From an uncultured Sphingomonadaceae bacterium (GTDB lineage Bacteria > Pseudomonadota > Alphaproteobacteria > Sphingomonadales > Sphingomonadaceae), in assembly GCA_947497455.1 (NCBI GenBank), contig CANMGU010000001.1:1240001-1304000 (forward strand): a DNA stretch of 64,000 bases, given 5' to 3'. The stretch's first letter is position 1, and each line of letters begins with the position of its first letter. The position numbers and the translations under genes were made by a program. The notes under the pieces were generated by a model. The model worked only from the letters and a program-made list of their open reading frames with translations, searched no databases and had not been told where the DNA came from. This document shows positions 43,722 through 53,448 of the stretch, piece by piece.

Positions 43722-44575
43722 TGGCAGCAAAAGACTTGAAATCGGCGGATAGCGAACTTGCCTGCGCGAAGATAAATCTTGCGCTGCATGTCCGGCGAAA
43801 AATGCCCAATGGCTATCATGAACTTGAGACGGTTTTTGCCTTTGTCGATTGCGGTGATGTCGTCTCCGTCAAGCCGGGAAAGGGGATTGGTCTCTCGATA
43901 ATCGGCCCCTTTTCCGGGGGGTTGAGCATAGTTGATAACCTGGTGCTTGATGCGGCGAAACTGCTGGCTTCACATTCCGATCATTCACATGGCGCTGATA
44001 TCATCCTGGACAAGCGTCTGCCGGTCGCATCCGGCATCGGCGGCGGTTCTGCTGATGCTGCAGCGACCTTGCGTTTGCTAAATCGTTTCTGGAATACCCG
44101 GTTATCGACATTGCAATTGGCTGAGCTGTCAGAGCCGCTCGGTGCCGATGTCCCCGCATGCGTCCTCAGCGAGACCTGCGTCGGGAAAGGTATCGGACAG
44201 CATCTGCTACCTATCGAAAATGGTGCGCTGAGTGGCTGTCATGCATTGCTGATAAATCCGTGTATTCCCGTCTCGACTGCAGCGGTTTTCGCGGATTGGG
44301 ATGGCATTGATCATGGCGCGCTTCAGGGGAATAATGCCAAGGATATGGCCTTGTCGGGCCGCAACGACCTGCAAAAACCAGCAGAACAGCTTGTCCCGCT
44401 CATCGGTGATATTTTGAACAGGCTGGGCCAAACTGAACCGATAATGGCGCGCATGTCGGGATCTGGTGCGACCTGTTTCGCTCTTTATGAAACAGCAGAA
44501 GAGGCAGCTGCGGCCGAGCAAACTGTCAAGCTGGCCTTGCCAGATGTTTGGACCATGATCGGGGGATTGAAATGA
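43721..44575 (+). CDS. ispE: 4-diphosphocytidyl-2-C-methyl-D-erythritol kinase
   Basis: GHMP kinase of the MEP isoprenoid pathway, phosphorylating CDP-ME at the 2-OH. The 284-residue product has ACAKINLALHVRRKMPNGYHELETVF and the Gly-rich ATP loop PVASGIGGGSADAAATLRLL. Starts at TGATG overlap with the TPR gene and ends at an ATGA overlap with the next gene, so the three are coupled. Confidence 0.95.
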   Translation: MAAKDLKSADSELACAKINLALHVRRKMPNGYHELETVFAFVDCGDVVSVKPGKGIGLSIIGPFSGGLSIVDNLVLDAAKLLASHSDHSHGADIILDKRLPVASGIGGGSADAAATLRLLNRFWNTRLSTLQLAELSEPLGADVPACVLSETCVGKGIGQHLLPIENGALSGCHALLINPCIPVSTAAVFADWDGIDHGALQGNNAKDMALSGRNDLQKPAEQLVPLIGDILNRLGQTEPIMARMSGSGATCFALYETAEEAAAAEQTVKLALPDVWTMIGGLK

Positions 44576-45300
44576 CAGATGCTTTCGATATTTTTGGCGC
44601 TCCGGAAGACCGGGGTGTGCTGATCGTGGTTGATCATGCGTCCAATCATGTGCCGTCCGATATCGAACTTGGCATCGCCGCTGAATTGCTGGAAGAGCAT
44701 ATTGCCTATGATATCGGAGTCGCCAATATCGCTCGTTATATGTCCGAGTCACCCGGCTATCTAGCGATTTTGGGCACGGTTTCGCGCCTGGTTGTGGATT
44801 TAAACCGCTTTTCCGATGAATCTGGAGTGATACCGGAGCATAGTGACGGCGTGATTCTAACCGGCAATGCCATCAGTGATGAACAGAGGAAAGCGCGCCT
44901 TGAACGATTTTTCCATCCCTATCATGTGAGGGTTGCTGAGTTAATCGAAGACATGGATCCCGCGATGGTGCTGTTTCTGCACAGTTTCACGCCGCAGCTG
45001 CGGACCAATGGGACGGAGGCGAAAAGGCCGTGGGAGATCGGCGTTCTGTATAATGAATATGAAACCGCCTCGCGTCTTGCCATCCAGTTCCTTGAACAAG
45101 AAAATTTGGTGGTTGGCGATCAGCAGCCTTATTCCGGCAAAGACCTTCATGCGACGATGAAAAGACAAGCGGAGGATATCGGTAAAGCCTATACTGAAAT
45201 CGAAATCCGACAGGATCTGGTTACGGACGAAACCGGACAGCGCCGTTTTGCCGAAATAATGTTACGAATGTGCGAGAAAATTCGAACAGGGCTTGCGTGA
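44572..45300 (+). CDS. N-formylglutamate amidohydrolase family protein
   Basis: A 242-residue zinc hydrolase: GVLIVVDHASNHVPSDI at the N-terminus, HSFTPQL in the middle and an IEIRQDLV segment, as in HutG2-type N-formylglutamate deformylases. No other histidine-utilisation genes are nearby, so the substrate may be another N-formyl amino acid. The ATG at 44572 overlaps the ispE stop. Confidence 0.9.
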   Translation: MTDAFDIFGAPEDRGVLIVVDHASNHVPSDIELGIAAELLEEHIAYDIGVANIARYMSESPGYLAILGTVSRLVVDLNRFSDESGVIPEHSDGVILTGNAISDEQRKARLERFFHPYHVRVAELIEDMDPAMVLFLHSFTPQLRTNGTEAKRPWEIGVLYNEYETASRLAIQFLEQENLVVGDQQPYSGKDLHATMKRQAEDIGKAYTEIEIRQDLVTDETGQRRFAEIMLRMCEKIRTGLA

Positions 45301-45360
45301 AGGCCTCAGTTTTGGAAGGAGGATCGGCAAATATAGCTCCCTCTTTTGCAGGACCAATAA

Positions 45361-47082
45361 ATGACCCGGACGTTCGATAAATCCAACCTACCAAGCCGCC
45401 ATGTCAGCGTCGGCCCGGAACGCGCACCGCAGCGCAGCTATTATTATGCCATGGGCATGACCGAGGAAGATATCGCCAAACCCTTTGTCGGTATTGCGTC
45501 GGCAGGTAATGATAGCGCGCCTTGCAACACATTGCTGGATGCGCAGGCGGATAGGGCGCGCGAAGGCGTCATCGAAGCCGGCGGTACACCGCGCCGGTTC
45601 AATACCATCACCGTAACCGACGGTATTGCCATGGGACATCAGGGGATGAAATCCTCGCTCGTGTCTCGTGAAGTTATAGCGGATTCGGTCGAAGTCAGTG
45701 TGCGCGGTCATTGCTATGACGCGGTCATTGGTTATGCCGGCTGTGACAAAAGCCTGCCCGGCATGATGATGGCAATGTTGCGCCTCAATGTGCCATCTAT
45801 CTTCGTTTACGGCGGTTCCATTCTGCCAGGTCGTTTCCATGATGAAGATGTCACTGTTGTCGATGTTTTTGAAGCGGTTGGCCAGCATAGCGCCGGAAAC
45901 TGCCCGTTACAGGAGCTAATTGAACTCGAGAAAGTCGCCTGTCCCGGACATGGCGCCTGTGGTGGTCAATTCACTGCCAACACCATGGCCTGCGTCGCCG
46001 AGGCGATCGGATTGTCATTGCCTAACAGCAATATGGCTCCGGCACCCTATGAGAGCCGTGATGATATGGCGGTGGCGGCAGGACGTCAGGTTATGGACCT
46101 GATCGAACGCAATCTGCGGCCGCGCGATATCTGCACCAGAGAGGCTTTTGTGAATGCGGCCCGTATTGTCGCAGCTACAGGCGGATCAACCAATGCGGCG
46201 CTGCACCTGCCAGCCATGGCTAGCGAAGCGGGTATTGATTTTGATCTGTTTGATGTTGCAGAAGCCTTCAAATCTACGCCTTATCTGGCTGATTTGAAGC
46301 CCGGCGGCAAATATGTGGCCAGAGACATGCACAATGCCGGCGGCGTCTATATGCTGATGAAAACCATGATGGATAATGATCTGCTCAACGGTGACTGCAT
46401 CACAGTAACCGGAAAAACTTTGGGTGAGAATATCGATGAGATTACATGGAATAGTGACCAGAAGGTCATATATGATGTGAAGAATGCGATTACCGAAACA
46501 GGCGGTGTGGTCGGTTTGAAGGGAACGCTGGCGCCGGAAGGTGCAATTGTGAAGGTCGCCGGAATGGCACGCCTGCAATTTCGTGGCCCTGCGCAGATAT
46601 TCGAATGTGAAGAAGATGCCTTTGGCGCGGTTGAAAAACGCGAAATTAAGGAAGGCTCTGTAATTATTATCCGCAACGAAGGACCGAAAGGCGGCCCGGG
46701 TATGCGTGAAATGCTGGCCACAACGGCAGCGCTCTATGGTCAGGGCATGGGCGAAAAAGTTGCCCTCATCACCGATGGCCGTTTTTCAGGCGCAACGCGG
46801 GGTTTTTGTATCGGTCATGTCGGTCCGGAAGCGGCCGATGGCGGTCCAATCGGCTTGGTAGAAGAAGGTGACATCATCAATATCGATGCGGAGGCCGGTA
46901 CAATCGATCTCGAAGTCGATGAAAAAACACTGGAAGAGCGCCGTTCACAATATACACCCCATGTGAATGATTATGGGTCAGGTGCATTATGGCGCTATTC
47001 TCAGAATGTGGGGCCGGCCTATAAGGGCGCTGTTACCCATCCCGGAGCGAAAGCAGAAAAACATGTCTACGCGGATATTTAG
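45361..47082 (+). CDS. ilvD: Dihydroxy-acid dehydratase
   Basis: Iron-sulfur dehydratase making 2-keto acids for valine, leucine and isoleucine. The 573-residue product shows the cluster cysteines in [13 protein letters not shown] and [16 protein letters not shown] plus the Ser-containing [11 protein letters not shown] near the C-terminus. ATG 45361 lies 60 bases after the previous gene, which may hold a promoter. Its end overlaps the next gene by 20 bases. Confidence 0.96.
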   Translation: MTRTFDKSNLPSRHVSVGPERAPQRSYYYAMGMTEEDIAKPFVGIASAGNDSAPCNTLLDAQADRAREGVIEAGGTPRRFNTITVTDGIAMGHQGMKSSLVSREVIADSVEVSVRGHCYDAVIGYAGCDKSLPGMMMAMLRLNVPSIFVYGGSILPGRFHDEDVTVVDVFEAVGQHSAGNCPLQELIELEKVACPGHGACGGQFTANTMACVAEAIGLSLPNSNMAPAPYESRDDMAVAAGRQVMDLIERNLRPRDICTREAFVNAARIVAATGGSTNAALHLPAMASEAGIDFDLFDVAEAFKSTPYLADLKPGGKYVARDMHNAGGVYMLMKTMMDNDLLNGDCITVTGKTLGENIDEITWNSDQKVIYDVKNAITETGGVVGLKGTLAPEGAIVKVAGMARLQFRGPAQIFECEEDAFGAVEKREIKEGSVIIIRNEGPKGGPGMREMLATTAALYGQGMGEKVALITDGRFSGATRGFCIGHVGPEAADGGPIGLVEEGDIINIDAEAGTIDLEVDEKTLEERRSQYTPHVNDYGSGALWRYSQNVGPAYKGAVTHPGAKAEKHVYADI

Positions 47083-47503
47083 CAGTTTTACGATCCTCTT
47101 GCTGGTCACAGCTTGCGGAAAACCGGACAACAGCATCCTGGCAGAGGCTGAGGATAGTGCAGTGGCGCAAGCTGCTGATGATGGCAGGATCGAATGTGCG
47201 ATCAATGGCGACAGTAGTTTTTCCAGCGGTTGTCAAACCGAACGTCTGTCTGGGGAAAATGGTGTGACCCTGATCGTCCGGCATCCCGATGGAGGCTTTC
47301 GCCGGTTTAATGTCCTTACCGACGGTCGCGGATTGGAAGCTGCCGATGGTTCGGAGAAAGCCACGATCGAAATTGTCGAAGATAATAGGATTTTGGTGAG
47401 CGTGGGTTCGGACAAATATCTTATGTCAGCGCGCATGAAGACATCTGACACGGCAGATGCCGCCAATCAAGCGGACGAGCCGGCACTACAAGCCGGGAAC
47501 TAG
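47063..47503 (+). CDS. Putative lipoprotein of unknown function
   Basis: A 146-residue protein with a lipobox LLLVTAC (Cys18) after a hydrophobic stretch, so it is probably lipidated. The mature part contains a cysteine pair ([18 protein letters not shown]) and beta-strand-rich sequence ([18 protein letters not shown]), ending in an Ala/Asp/Gln-rich tail. No family is recognised. It starts inside ilvD, overlapping by 20 bases, which suggests coupling; the next gene starts 8 bases after it. Confidence 0.7.
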   Translation: MSTRIFSSFTILLLVTACGKPDNSILAEAEDSAVAQAADDGRIECAINGDSSFSSGCQTERLSGENGVTLIVRHPDGGFRRFNVLTDGRGLEAADGSEKATIEIVEDNRILVSVGSDKYLMSARMKTSDTADAANQADEPALQAGN

Positions 47504-47510
47504 GCGCGTT

Positions 47511-48914
47511 GTGCTCAATCATGGGCATATCCTGACAGCCGCACAGATGCAGGCAGCTGAGCAGCAACTCATAGATGGCGGAACATCAGTAGTTGAGCTT
47601 ATGCACAGGGCGGGAACTGGTGCCGCTGACTATATCTGGCGGGCCGCGCCACATTGCCCCACCTTGGTGCTCTGTGGACCCGGCAATAATGGCGGTGACG
47701 GCTATGTCATTGCCCAGGCGTTGCTTGAAAAAGGGATCGACGTCGCTATCGCGGCGAGCGGTGAACCTGCCACGGATGCTTCAAGGAATGCAAGATCTCT
47801 GTGGCGAGGACAAACATTTGCGTTGCAAGATGCTCGACCGGCAAAACAATTTGTCGATTGCCTGTTTGGAACCGGACTGACCCGACCTGTATCCGGTGTC
47901 CTGTTAGATCACCTCCAGCGCCTGTTCGATGGAGCAAATCGACGAGTAGCGGTTGATCTTCCCAGTGGCATTGAAACCGATACCGGGGCGACCCTTAATC
48001 CGGTGTCCCAATTTGACCTGACCACTGCGCTCGGAGCCTTCAAACCAGCGCATTATCTTGCGCCAGCTTGTGGGTTAATCGGAGACCTGGTCGGGGTCGA
48101 TATCGGCGTTGACACAGCCTCGGATGTCCAACTGCTTGCGCGGCCGAAAACTGAACCGCCAAAGACAGGCGATCATAAATATACAAGAGGTTTGGTTGCA
48201 GTTGTCGCTGGCAATATGCCGGGAGCAGCCAAATTGGCCGCCCTGGCTGCGCAGCGATCAGGAGCAGGTTATGTAAAGATCTTCGCTGAAACCGGATTTT
48301 CATCACCCAGCAATAGTATCGTTGTCAAACCTCATGAGAATGGAGTTCAGCTTCAAAGCCAATTGTCCGACGACAGGATTGCGATCATTGTCATCGGGCC
48401 AGGGCTTGGACGTGATAGACATGCGGAAAGCCTGCTGGATCTGGTTTTAGATATAGACAAGCCGGTTTTGCTCGATGCCGATAGTTTAATCCTTTTAGGG
48501 GGAACAGATCTTAGCCTTTTGAAGGATCGATCAGCACCAGTCATTATGACCCCACATGCCGGTGAGTTTGCGGTAATGTCTGAAAACGGCAAAAGTTCGA
48601 AAATCGATCTCACGAAAATACTGGCTGCCGACAGCGGTGCGGTTGTCGTTCACAAGGGCAGCGACAGTGTGATTGCCAGTCCTGAAGGTGCAGTGTCTTT
48701 GGCATCCTCGTCGTCAAGCTGGCTTTCTACAGCAGGAACCGGAGATGTTCTTGCCGGAATGATCGCGGCCCGGTTTGCGAATGAGAATGATGCTTTTCTG
48801 GCTGCAAAACAGGGGCAGTGGCTGCATAGCCGTGCAGCGAAACTCGCCGGTCCCAGTTTTTCGCCGGAGATACTGATTGATCATATCCCGAAAGCGCTAC
48901 AAGAGTGCCTATGA
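47511..48914 (+). CDS. nnr: Bifunctional NAD(P)H-hydrate repair enzyme (epimerase and dehydratase)
   Basis: Repairs damaged NAD(P)H hydrates. The 467-residue product has an N-terminal YjeF epimerase domain (CGPGNNGGDGYVIAQAL, VDLPSGIETDTG) and a C-terminal ADP/ATP-dependent dehydratase domain (DADSLILL, MTPHAGEFA, TAGTGDVLAGMIAA). GTG 47511 starts MLNHGHILTAAQMQAAEQ, the usual position for the family. Coupled at its end to the RNA methyltransferase by ATGA. Confidence 0.93.
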   Translation: MLNHGHILTAAQMQAAEQQLIDGGTSVVELMHRAGTGAADYIWRAAPHCPTLVLCGPGNNGGDGYVIAQALLEKGIDVAIAASGEPATDASRNARSLWRGQTFALQDARPAKQFVDCLFGTGLTRPVSGVLLDHLQRLFDGANRRVAVDLPSGIETDTGATLNPVSQFDLTTALGAFKPAHYLAPACGLIGDLVGVDIGVDTASDVQLLARPKTEPPKTGDHKYTRGLVAVVAGNMPGAAKLAALAAQRSGAGYVKIFAETGFSSPSNSIVVKPHENGVQLQSQLSDDRIAIIVIGPGLGRDRHAESLLDLVLDIDKPVLLDADSLILLGGTDLSLLKDRSAPVIMTPHAGEFAVMSENGKSSKIDLTKILAADSGAVVVHKGSDSVIASPEGAVSLASSSSSWLSTAGTGDVLAGMIAARFANENDAFLAAKQGQWLHSRAAKLAGPSFSPEILIDHIPKALQECL

Positions 48915-50122
48915 GCACTGAAACCGATTCCAATCTTATCTTGCGCGTTGCAGCCAAAGGCGATGGTGTCACCGCTGATGGCCGCCACGTCGCCTTTTCA
49001 GCGCCGCTTGATCGGCTGAATGATGAAGGCGGTCTCATAAAAGGGCCGCATCATGTTGACGCGCCTTGCCAGCATTTCAAGGAATGCGGCGGGTGCAGCT
49101 TGCAACAGCTGGATCATGAGAGTTACGCGCAATTTGTAATTGATCGTGTTGCTTATGCGCTGGAGGGGCAGGGGCTTAGTGCAGGAATACTGCATCCACC
49201 GCAGATATCGAAACCGCATAGTCGAATTAGAGCCAGCTTACGGGCAGCGATGATGGGCAAGAGCTTCAAGCTCGGGTTTAGCGGCGCAGGCAGCCACCGG
49301 ATTATTGACCTTAAGCAATGTGAAATCATGCGGCCCGAGCTTTTTGCCGTGATTGATCCATTGCGCAATTTTCTAAAATCGGTTGCGCGCCGCAAGCATG
49401 ACATGAATGTCGAGATGAGCCTGTCCGACCAGGGTGTCGATCTCTGCATCAAAAATTATGAGCCGGAAAGCCTGGAGCAACGCGAGGCACTGGCGGCTTT
49501 TGCGCAGGCCAATGATCTCGCCCGACTTTCCGTGGACAATGGTTATGGCCCCGAAACCCAGTGGGAACCGGAGCCCGTTACCGTGACATTTAACGGTGTA
49601 GCCGTGGCCTTGCCGCATAACAGCTTCCTGCAGCCTACTGGTGATGGCAAAGCAGCATTAGTCGCAGCGATGCTGGAAACTGTTGGTGATGCCAAATTGG
49701 TTGCGGATCTGTTTGCTGGTCTGGGCACGTTCACATTTGCACTAGGTGACAGTCACAAGGTCTATGCTGCAGAAGGTTCTCGTGACGCTATTGGCGCATT
49801 GAAAATGGCCGCTAACCTGTCGGGTCGCCAAATATTTACGGAGCATCGCGATCTGTTCCGGCGTCCCCTTAGTCCAGAGGAATTGAACCGATTTGGAGCG
49901 GTTATATTAGATCCGCCCCGTGCCGGTGCGCGTGATCAGATTGCCCAGATCGCGCAATCCAATGTGCCGAAAATTTGCTACATCAGTTGCAACCCTGCAA
50001 GCTTTGCGCGCGATGCGAAGCAACTTTGCGATGCGGGGTATAAGCTGGATTCGCTGTGGCCAGTTGGTCAGTTTCTATGGTCCACGCATGTGGAGTTGGT
50101 TTCTAGCTTCACGAAAACCTAG
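48911..50122 (+). CDS. RumA/TrmA-family 23S rRNA (uracil-5-)-methyltransferase
   Basis: A 403-residue class I SAM enzyme predicted to form m5U in RNA. It shows the 4Fe-4S motif CQHFKECGGCSLQQL, the SAM motif DLFAGLGTFTFAL, DPPRAGARDQIA and the catalytic Cys in CYISCNPASFARD. There is no clear N-terminal TRAM domain, or only a short one. Start ATG 48911 overlaps the stop of nnr by four bases. RlmD (m5U1939) is the best guess; RlmC or a TrmA role is possible. Confidence 0.9.
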   Translation: MSTETDSNLILRVAAKGDGVTADGRHVAFSAPLDRLNDEGGLIKGPHHVDAPCQHFKECGGCSLQQLDHESYAQFVIDRVAYALEGQGLSAGILHPPQISKPHSRIRASLRAAMMGKSFKLGFSGAGSHRIIDLKQCEIMRPELFAVIDPLRNFLKSVARRKHDMNVEMSLSDQGVDLCIKNYEPESLEQREALAAFAQANDLARLSVDNGYGPETQWEPEPVTVTFNGVAVALPHNSFLQPTGDGKAALVAAMLETVGDAKLVADLFAGLGTFTFALGDSHKVYAAEGSRDAIGALKMAANLSGRQIFTEHRDLFRRPLSPEELNRFGAVILDPPRAGARDQIAQIAQSNVPKICYISCNPASFARDAKQLCDAGYKLDSLWPVGQFLWSTHVELVSSFTKT

Positions 50123-50132
50123 CTGGAACAAT

Positions 50133-51092
50133 CTAGTCTTCTGACCAGTTCACCCCGGCCTTTGACCGCGTATCAACCGTCAGGTCAAACACGTCTGCTC
50201 TGGAATAATGGCCGTCAACATCCAGTGCCGCCTTGGCTTCCTTACCGGCATCAAGATCAATCTCAGCTGTCAGGATCATGGCTTTTTCGCCCGCCGCTGC
50301 AAGGACAGTCGCATCGGGGGTGACAATGATGCTCTGCCCAAATTGCAGCTGCGTGTCCGGAATTTCCTTGAATAGTGCTAGAGCTTCGGCATTGCCGCCA
50401 ACCAGTTGCAGACCTTCGAGCAGATCATCGCGATGTAGCAAGGTGCCCGCCGCCAGCACATGGCAGCCGCCCTCAAAGGCGTAGTGTCGCGAGGCAATTT
50501 GATAGGTTTCTCTCACCGTCGGCCAAGCCGCGACATGGACGTCTTCGCGCAAGTTATGCATCGCGGCGCGGGCGAGCGGCATCCAGTGCTCCCAGCAAAT
50601 CAGGTTTCCGGCGCGGCCCCAGTCCGCCTGATGCACATCAATGGTCGAGCCGTCACCGCGGTTCCAGATCAGGCGCTCTCCATGGGTTGGAACCAGTTTG
50701 CGATGGTTTAGCACAGGCATGTTCGGGCGGAACAGCATCTGATTATTGTAAAGGCTCGAGCGCAGTCGTTCATGCACGCCGATGGAAATGCAGAGCTCTT
50801 GCGCATCGGCCAGTTCCTGCAGCGGCGTCAGTCGCGGGTCGTTCTCGACAATCGCCTGATCCATGAGAATACGGTGCAACGCCTTGCTGCCCGGATGGTC
50901 CCACAAGGCTGCCCCCGGCGCCTCGTCGAGCCAGATTGGATAGCCGCCGAGAAACGTCTCGCCAAAACCGATCATCCGTGCGCCCTGATCGCTGGCCTCT
51001 CGGCTGAGACTGACCGCCTGTTGGATACCCTTGTCGATACACAGGGGAACCGGTGCCGCCTGAACTATTGCGACATTCAAAAGGTTGGGCAT
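50133..51092 (-). CDS. Nitrilase
   Basis: A 319-residue carbon-nitrogen hydrolase. The catalytic triad is readable: Glu in GFGETFLGGYPIWLD, Lys in HRKLVPTHGERLIW and Cys in NLICWEHWMPLAR, with HW typical of true nitrilases rather than amidases. It would convert nitriles directly to acids and ammonia. It is the last gene of the leftward polyamine/MAPEG run, 18 bases after the first MAPEG gene; a link to polyamine metabolism is not evident. Confidence 0.9.
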   Translation of the reverse strand: MPNLLNVAIVQAAPVPLCIDKGIQQAVSLSREASDQGARMIGFGETFLGGYPIWLDEAPGAALWDHPGSKALHRILMDQAIVENDPRLTPLQELADAQELCISIGVHERLRSSLYNNQMLFRPNMPVLNHRKLVPTHGERLIWNRGDGSTIDVHQADWGRAGNLICWEHWMPLARAAMHNLREDVHVAAWPTVRETYQIASRHYAFEGGCHVLAAGTLLHRDDLLEGLQLVGGNAEALALFKEIPDTQLQFGQSIIVTPDATVLAAAGEKAMILTAEIDLDAGKEAKAALDVDGHYSRADVFDLTVDTRSKAGVNWSED

Positions 51093-51110
51093 GGTAAGGA
51101 CCGTTTCTGG

Positions 51111-51545
51111 TTAGTGGAACACCGCAAGCGCTGCGTGGATGGCGAGAGCGATAATACACAGGCTGGATAATGCAAATACCAAAAAGCGATACAAGATCTT
51201 GTTTACCGTCGCCTGGATCAGGCTGTGCACGACACGCAAGCCAACATAAGCCCATGCGATGGTCAGGTTCAGACCGTCTCCCTGTCCGACAATTGCCAAC
51301 ACGATGCACACGGCATAGAATAGTGTCGGTTCGGTAAGCAGGTGGTTATAATTATGCGCCTTCCACTGCACTTCCGGTGGCAGCAGAGCGTCCAGACCAC
51401 CAGCGGTGGATTCGCGGCTCAATTTGTCGGGATCAACCTGCGCCTTGCTCATCGCTGGAAGACGCGTGACATACATCCAAAGCCACATCAGCATGGTCCA
51501 CAATATGAGCGCTACAACCGGCTGTAAAATAGGACTATTTTCCAT
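51111..51545 (-). CDS. MAPEG-family membrane protein 1
   Basis: A 144-residue four-helix membrane protein with LPAMSKAQVDPDKLS after the first helix, HNYNHLLTEPTLFYAVCIVLA and AYVGLRVVHSLIQATVN, the bacterial MAPEG pattern. Such proteins may have glutathione transferase or peroxidase activity at the membrane. It is about half identical in motif positions to the next gene: tandem duplication. Confidence 0.88.
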   Translation of the reverse strand: MENSPILQPVVALILWTMLMWLWMYVTRLPAMSKAQVDPDKLSRESTAGGLDALLPPEVQWKAHNYNHLLTEPTLFYAVCIVLAIVGQGDGLNLTIAWAYVGLRVVHSLIQATVNKILYRFLVFALSSLCIIALAIHAALAVFH

Positions 51546-51574
51546 TTTCTTCCCCCCAAAAAATCACATAAAAA

Positions 51575-52003
51575 TCATACAAAAGTCGTAAAAAACGCAT
51601 TCATGGCCATGATCAGCAGACAGATGGTCGACGCCACGAACAGCAAAAAACGAACATTAACGAGATTGACCGTCGCCTGCCAGATGCTGTGAGCGATCCG
51701 CAGTAAAACATAGGCCCAGGCGAGCCAGAGGTTGATCCCGGTTCCGGCCTCGGCAATCGCCAGGATGATAACGGTGGCATAAAACAGGGTCGGTTGCTCC
51801 ATCAAATGGGTATAATTATGGGACTTACACGCGACTTTGTCGGGCATGTTGGGGTCGATGTCAGGCCCGCGCCCGCCGGGCTTTGCCGTTATGTCCAATC
51901 CCATTTTCTTGGCTGCCGGAAGCCGCGTTCCAGCCATCCAGAACAGCATGATGATTGACCAGATGACGAGCAGCGCCGCGGGCGCTAAAATTGCAGTGCT
52001 CAT
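51575..52003 (-). CDS. MAPEG-family membrane protein 2
   Basis: A 142-residue paralogue: LPAAKKMGLDIT, CKSHNYTHLMEQPTLFYATVIILA and AYVLLRIAHSIWQATVNLVNVRFLLF. Four membrane segments. It lies 29 bases before MAPEG 1 and 70 bases after ornithine decarboxylase on the same strand. ATG 52003 follows GGGAGGATATC. Confidence 0.88.
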   Translation of the reverse strand: MSTAILAPAALLVIWSIIMLFWMAGTRLPAAKKMGLDITAKPGGRGPDIDPNMPDKVACKSHNYTHLMEQPTLFYATVIILAIAEAGTGINLWLAWAYVLLRIAHSIWQATVNLVNVRFLLFVASTICLLIMAMNAFFTTFV

Positions 52004-52073
52004 GATATCCTCCCAAATATGGGCGGAACCTGCGTCACATATTGTAAATTGTCAAACGCAACTTAAACGGCCG

Positions 52074-53273
52074 CTATGCGCCGGGGAAAGACACCACATT
52101 TTCGTGGTCGGTCCGGTCGAGATTATCGCCGACATAAACGCTCGCCATGGGCTCATCCTCGACATCATAGTCGTCGATCGATCCATAGCCGTTAAACTTG
52201 GTCCGCATCGCCGATCCATAAGCGCCGAGCATACCGATTTCGATATAGTCGCCAGCCTTCACGTCAACGGGCAGGACAAAGGGTCCGGCCATGTGATCCA
52301 TATCGTCGCATGTCGGTCCATAGAAGCTATATTCGGTCAATGCCGCTTCGTCCGAGCCCTTACCCAATAACTGCACTGGAAAACGCCAGCCAATATGGGC
52401 GGCATCAAATAATGTGCCGTAAGCGCCATCGTTGATGTACAACTCGTCACCGCGGCGTTGTTCGACTTTAACAATCAGCGAATTATATTCTGCTGCCAGT
52501 GCGCGACCTGGCTCGCACCAGAGTTCGGCGGAATAGCTGATCGGTAAATCTTCAAACGTCCGATCAATCGCACTGAAATAGTGGTTGAGCGACGGTGGGG
52601 CCATGTCGGGATAGATGGATGGAAACCCGCCCCCGACATTGACAATGTCCACGGTGACAGATGCTTCGACAATCGCAGTTCGAACACGTTCCAATGCATG
52701 GACATAGGCAAGCGGTGTCATCGCCTGACTGCCGACGTGGAAACATATTCCCAACTGGTCGGCGGCCTGACGGGTGCGCTGCAAGAGGATCGCGGATTTA
52801 TCAACATCAATGCCAAATTTCGAAGCCAGACTAATCTGCGCAAATTCCGAAGCCACCTTGATACGGACACAAAGCGTCAAGTCTTCTGCGCCATTCGTCG
52901 CCCGTTCAATCTTCTCCAGTTCTTCGATAGAATCCAGCGAGAATACGCGCACACCATGATCATAATACGCTTCGCGTATCACCGCTTCCGATTTGATCGG
53001 ATGCATGAAGCACAGGACAGCATCGGGCAACGTCCGGTGGACCAGACGCACTTCATCAATCGAAGCAACATCATAATGGGTCACGCCCGCGCAGAACAAC
53101 AGCTTTAAAAGCGCTGGTGAGGGATTCGCCTTTACTGCATAAAGCGACTTGCCGGGAAACTGCTCGACAAAATAACGCGCCGCGCGCCGCGCAGCGTGCG
53201 GGCGGTTCAGCAAAACGGGAATGTCGGGGCAAAGAGCCTTCGTCAGCTCCTGCGCATCATGGAAATTGTGCAA
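52074..53273 (-). CDS. Ornithine decarboxylase, eukaryotic-type fold
   Basis: PLP enzyme of the alanine-racemase fold (group IV) converting ornithine to putrescine. PLP Lys in YAVKANPSP, the Gly-rich phosphate site NVGGGFPSIYPD, the WCEPGRALAAEY segment and the substrate Cys in GPTCDDMD are all visible. The frame runs to 53372. I prefer a TTG start at 53273, about ten bases after AAGGGGG, giving 399 residues; ATG 53336 gives 420. It supplies putrescine to the two genes upstream. Lysine decarboxylase side activity is possible. Confidence 0.85.
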   Translation of the reverse strand: MHNFHDAQELTKALCPDIPVLLNRPHAARRAARYFVEQFPGKSLYAVKANPSPALLKLLFCAGVTHYDVASIDEVRLVHRTLPDAVLCFMHPIKSEAVIREAYYDHGVRVFSLDSIEELEKIERATNGAEDLTLCVRIKVASEFAQISLASKFGIDVDKSAILLQRTRQAADQLGICFHVGSQAMTPLAYVHALERVRTAIVEASVTVDIVNVGGGFPSIYPDMAPPSLNHYFSAIDRTFEDLPISYSAELWCEPGRALAAEYNSLIVKVEQRRGDELYINDGAYGTLFDAAHIGWRFPVQLLGKGSDEAALTEYSFYGPTCDDMDHMAGPFVLPVDVKAGDYIEIGMLGAYGSAMRTKFNGYGSIDDYDVEDEPMASVYVGDNLDRTDHENVVSFPGA

Positions 53274-53448
53274 CTCAAGGGACCCCCTTAGATTTAAAGA
53301 TCGATTGAGCTGCCTTGCGGATTCGCAAGCGGCCATGGGGCAGCGACGGCGGCTATATGGCCGTTGTGACAATCTGTAAAGTCTCTATGGCCGATAAATA
53401 TGGCACAAATGCGGAGATTTGTTGCGATGCAGCAATTTTTACGAGATT

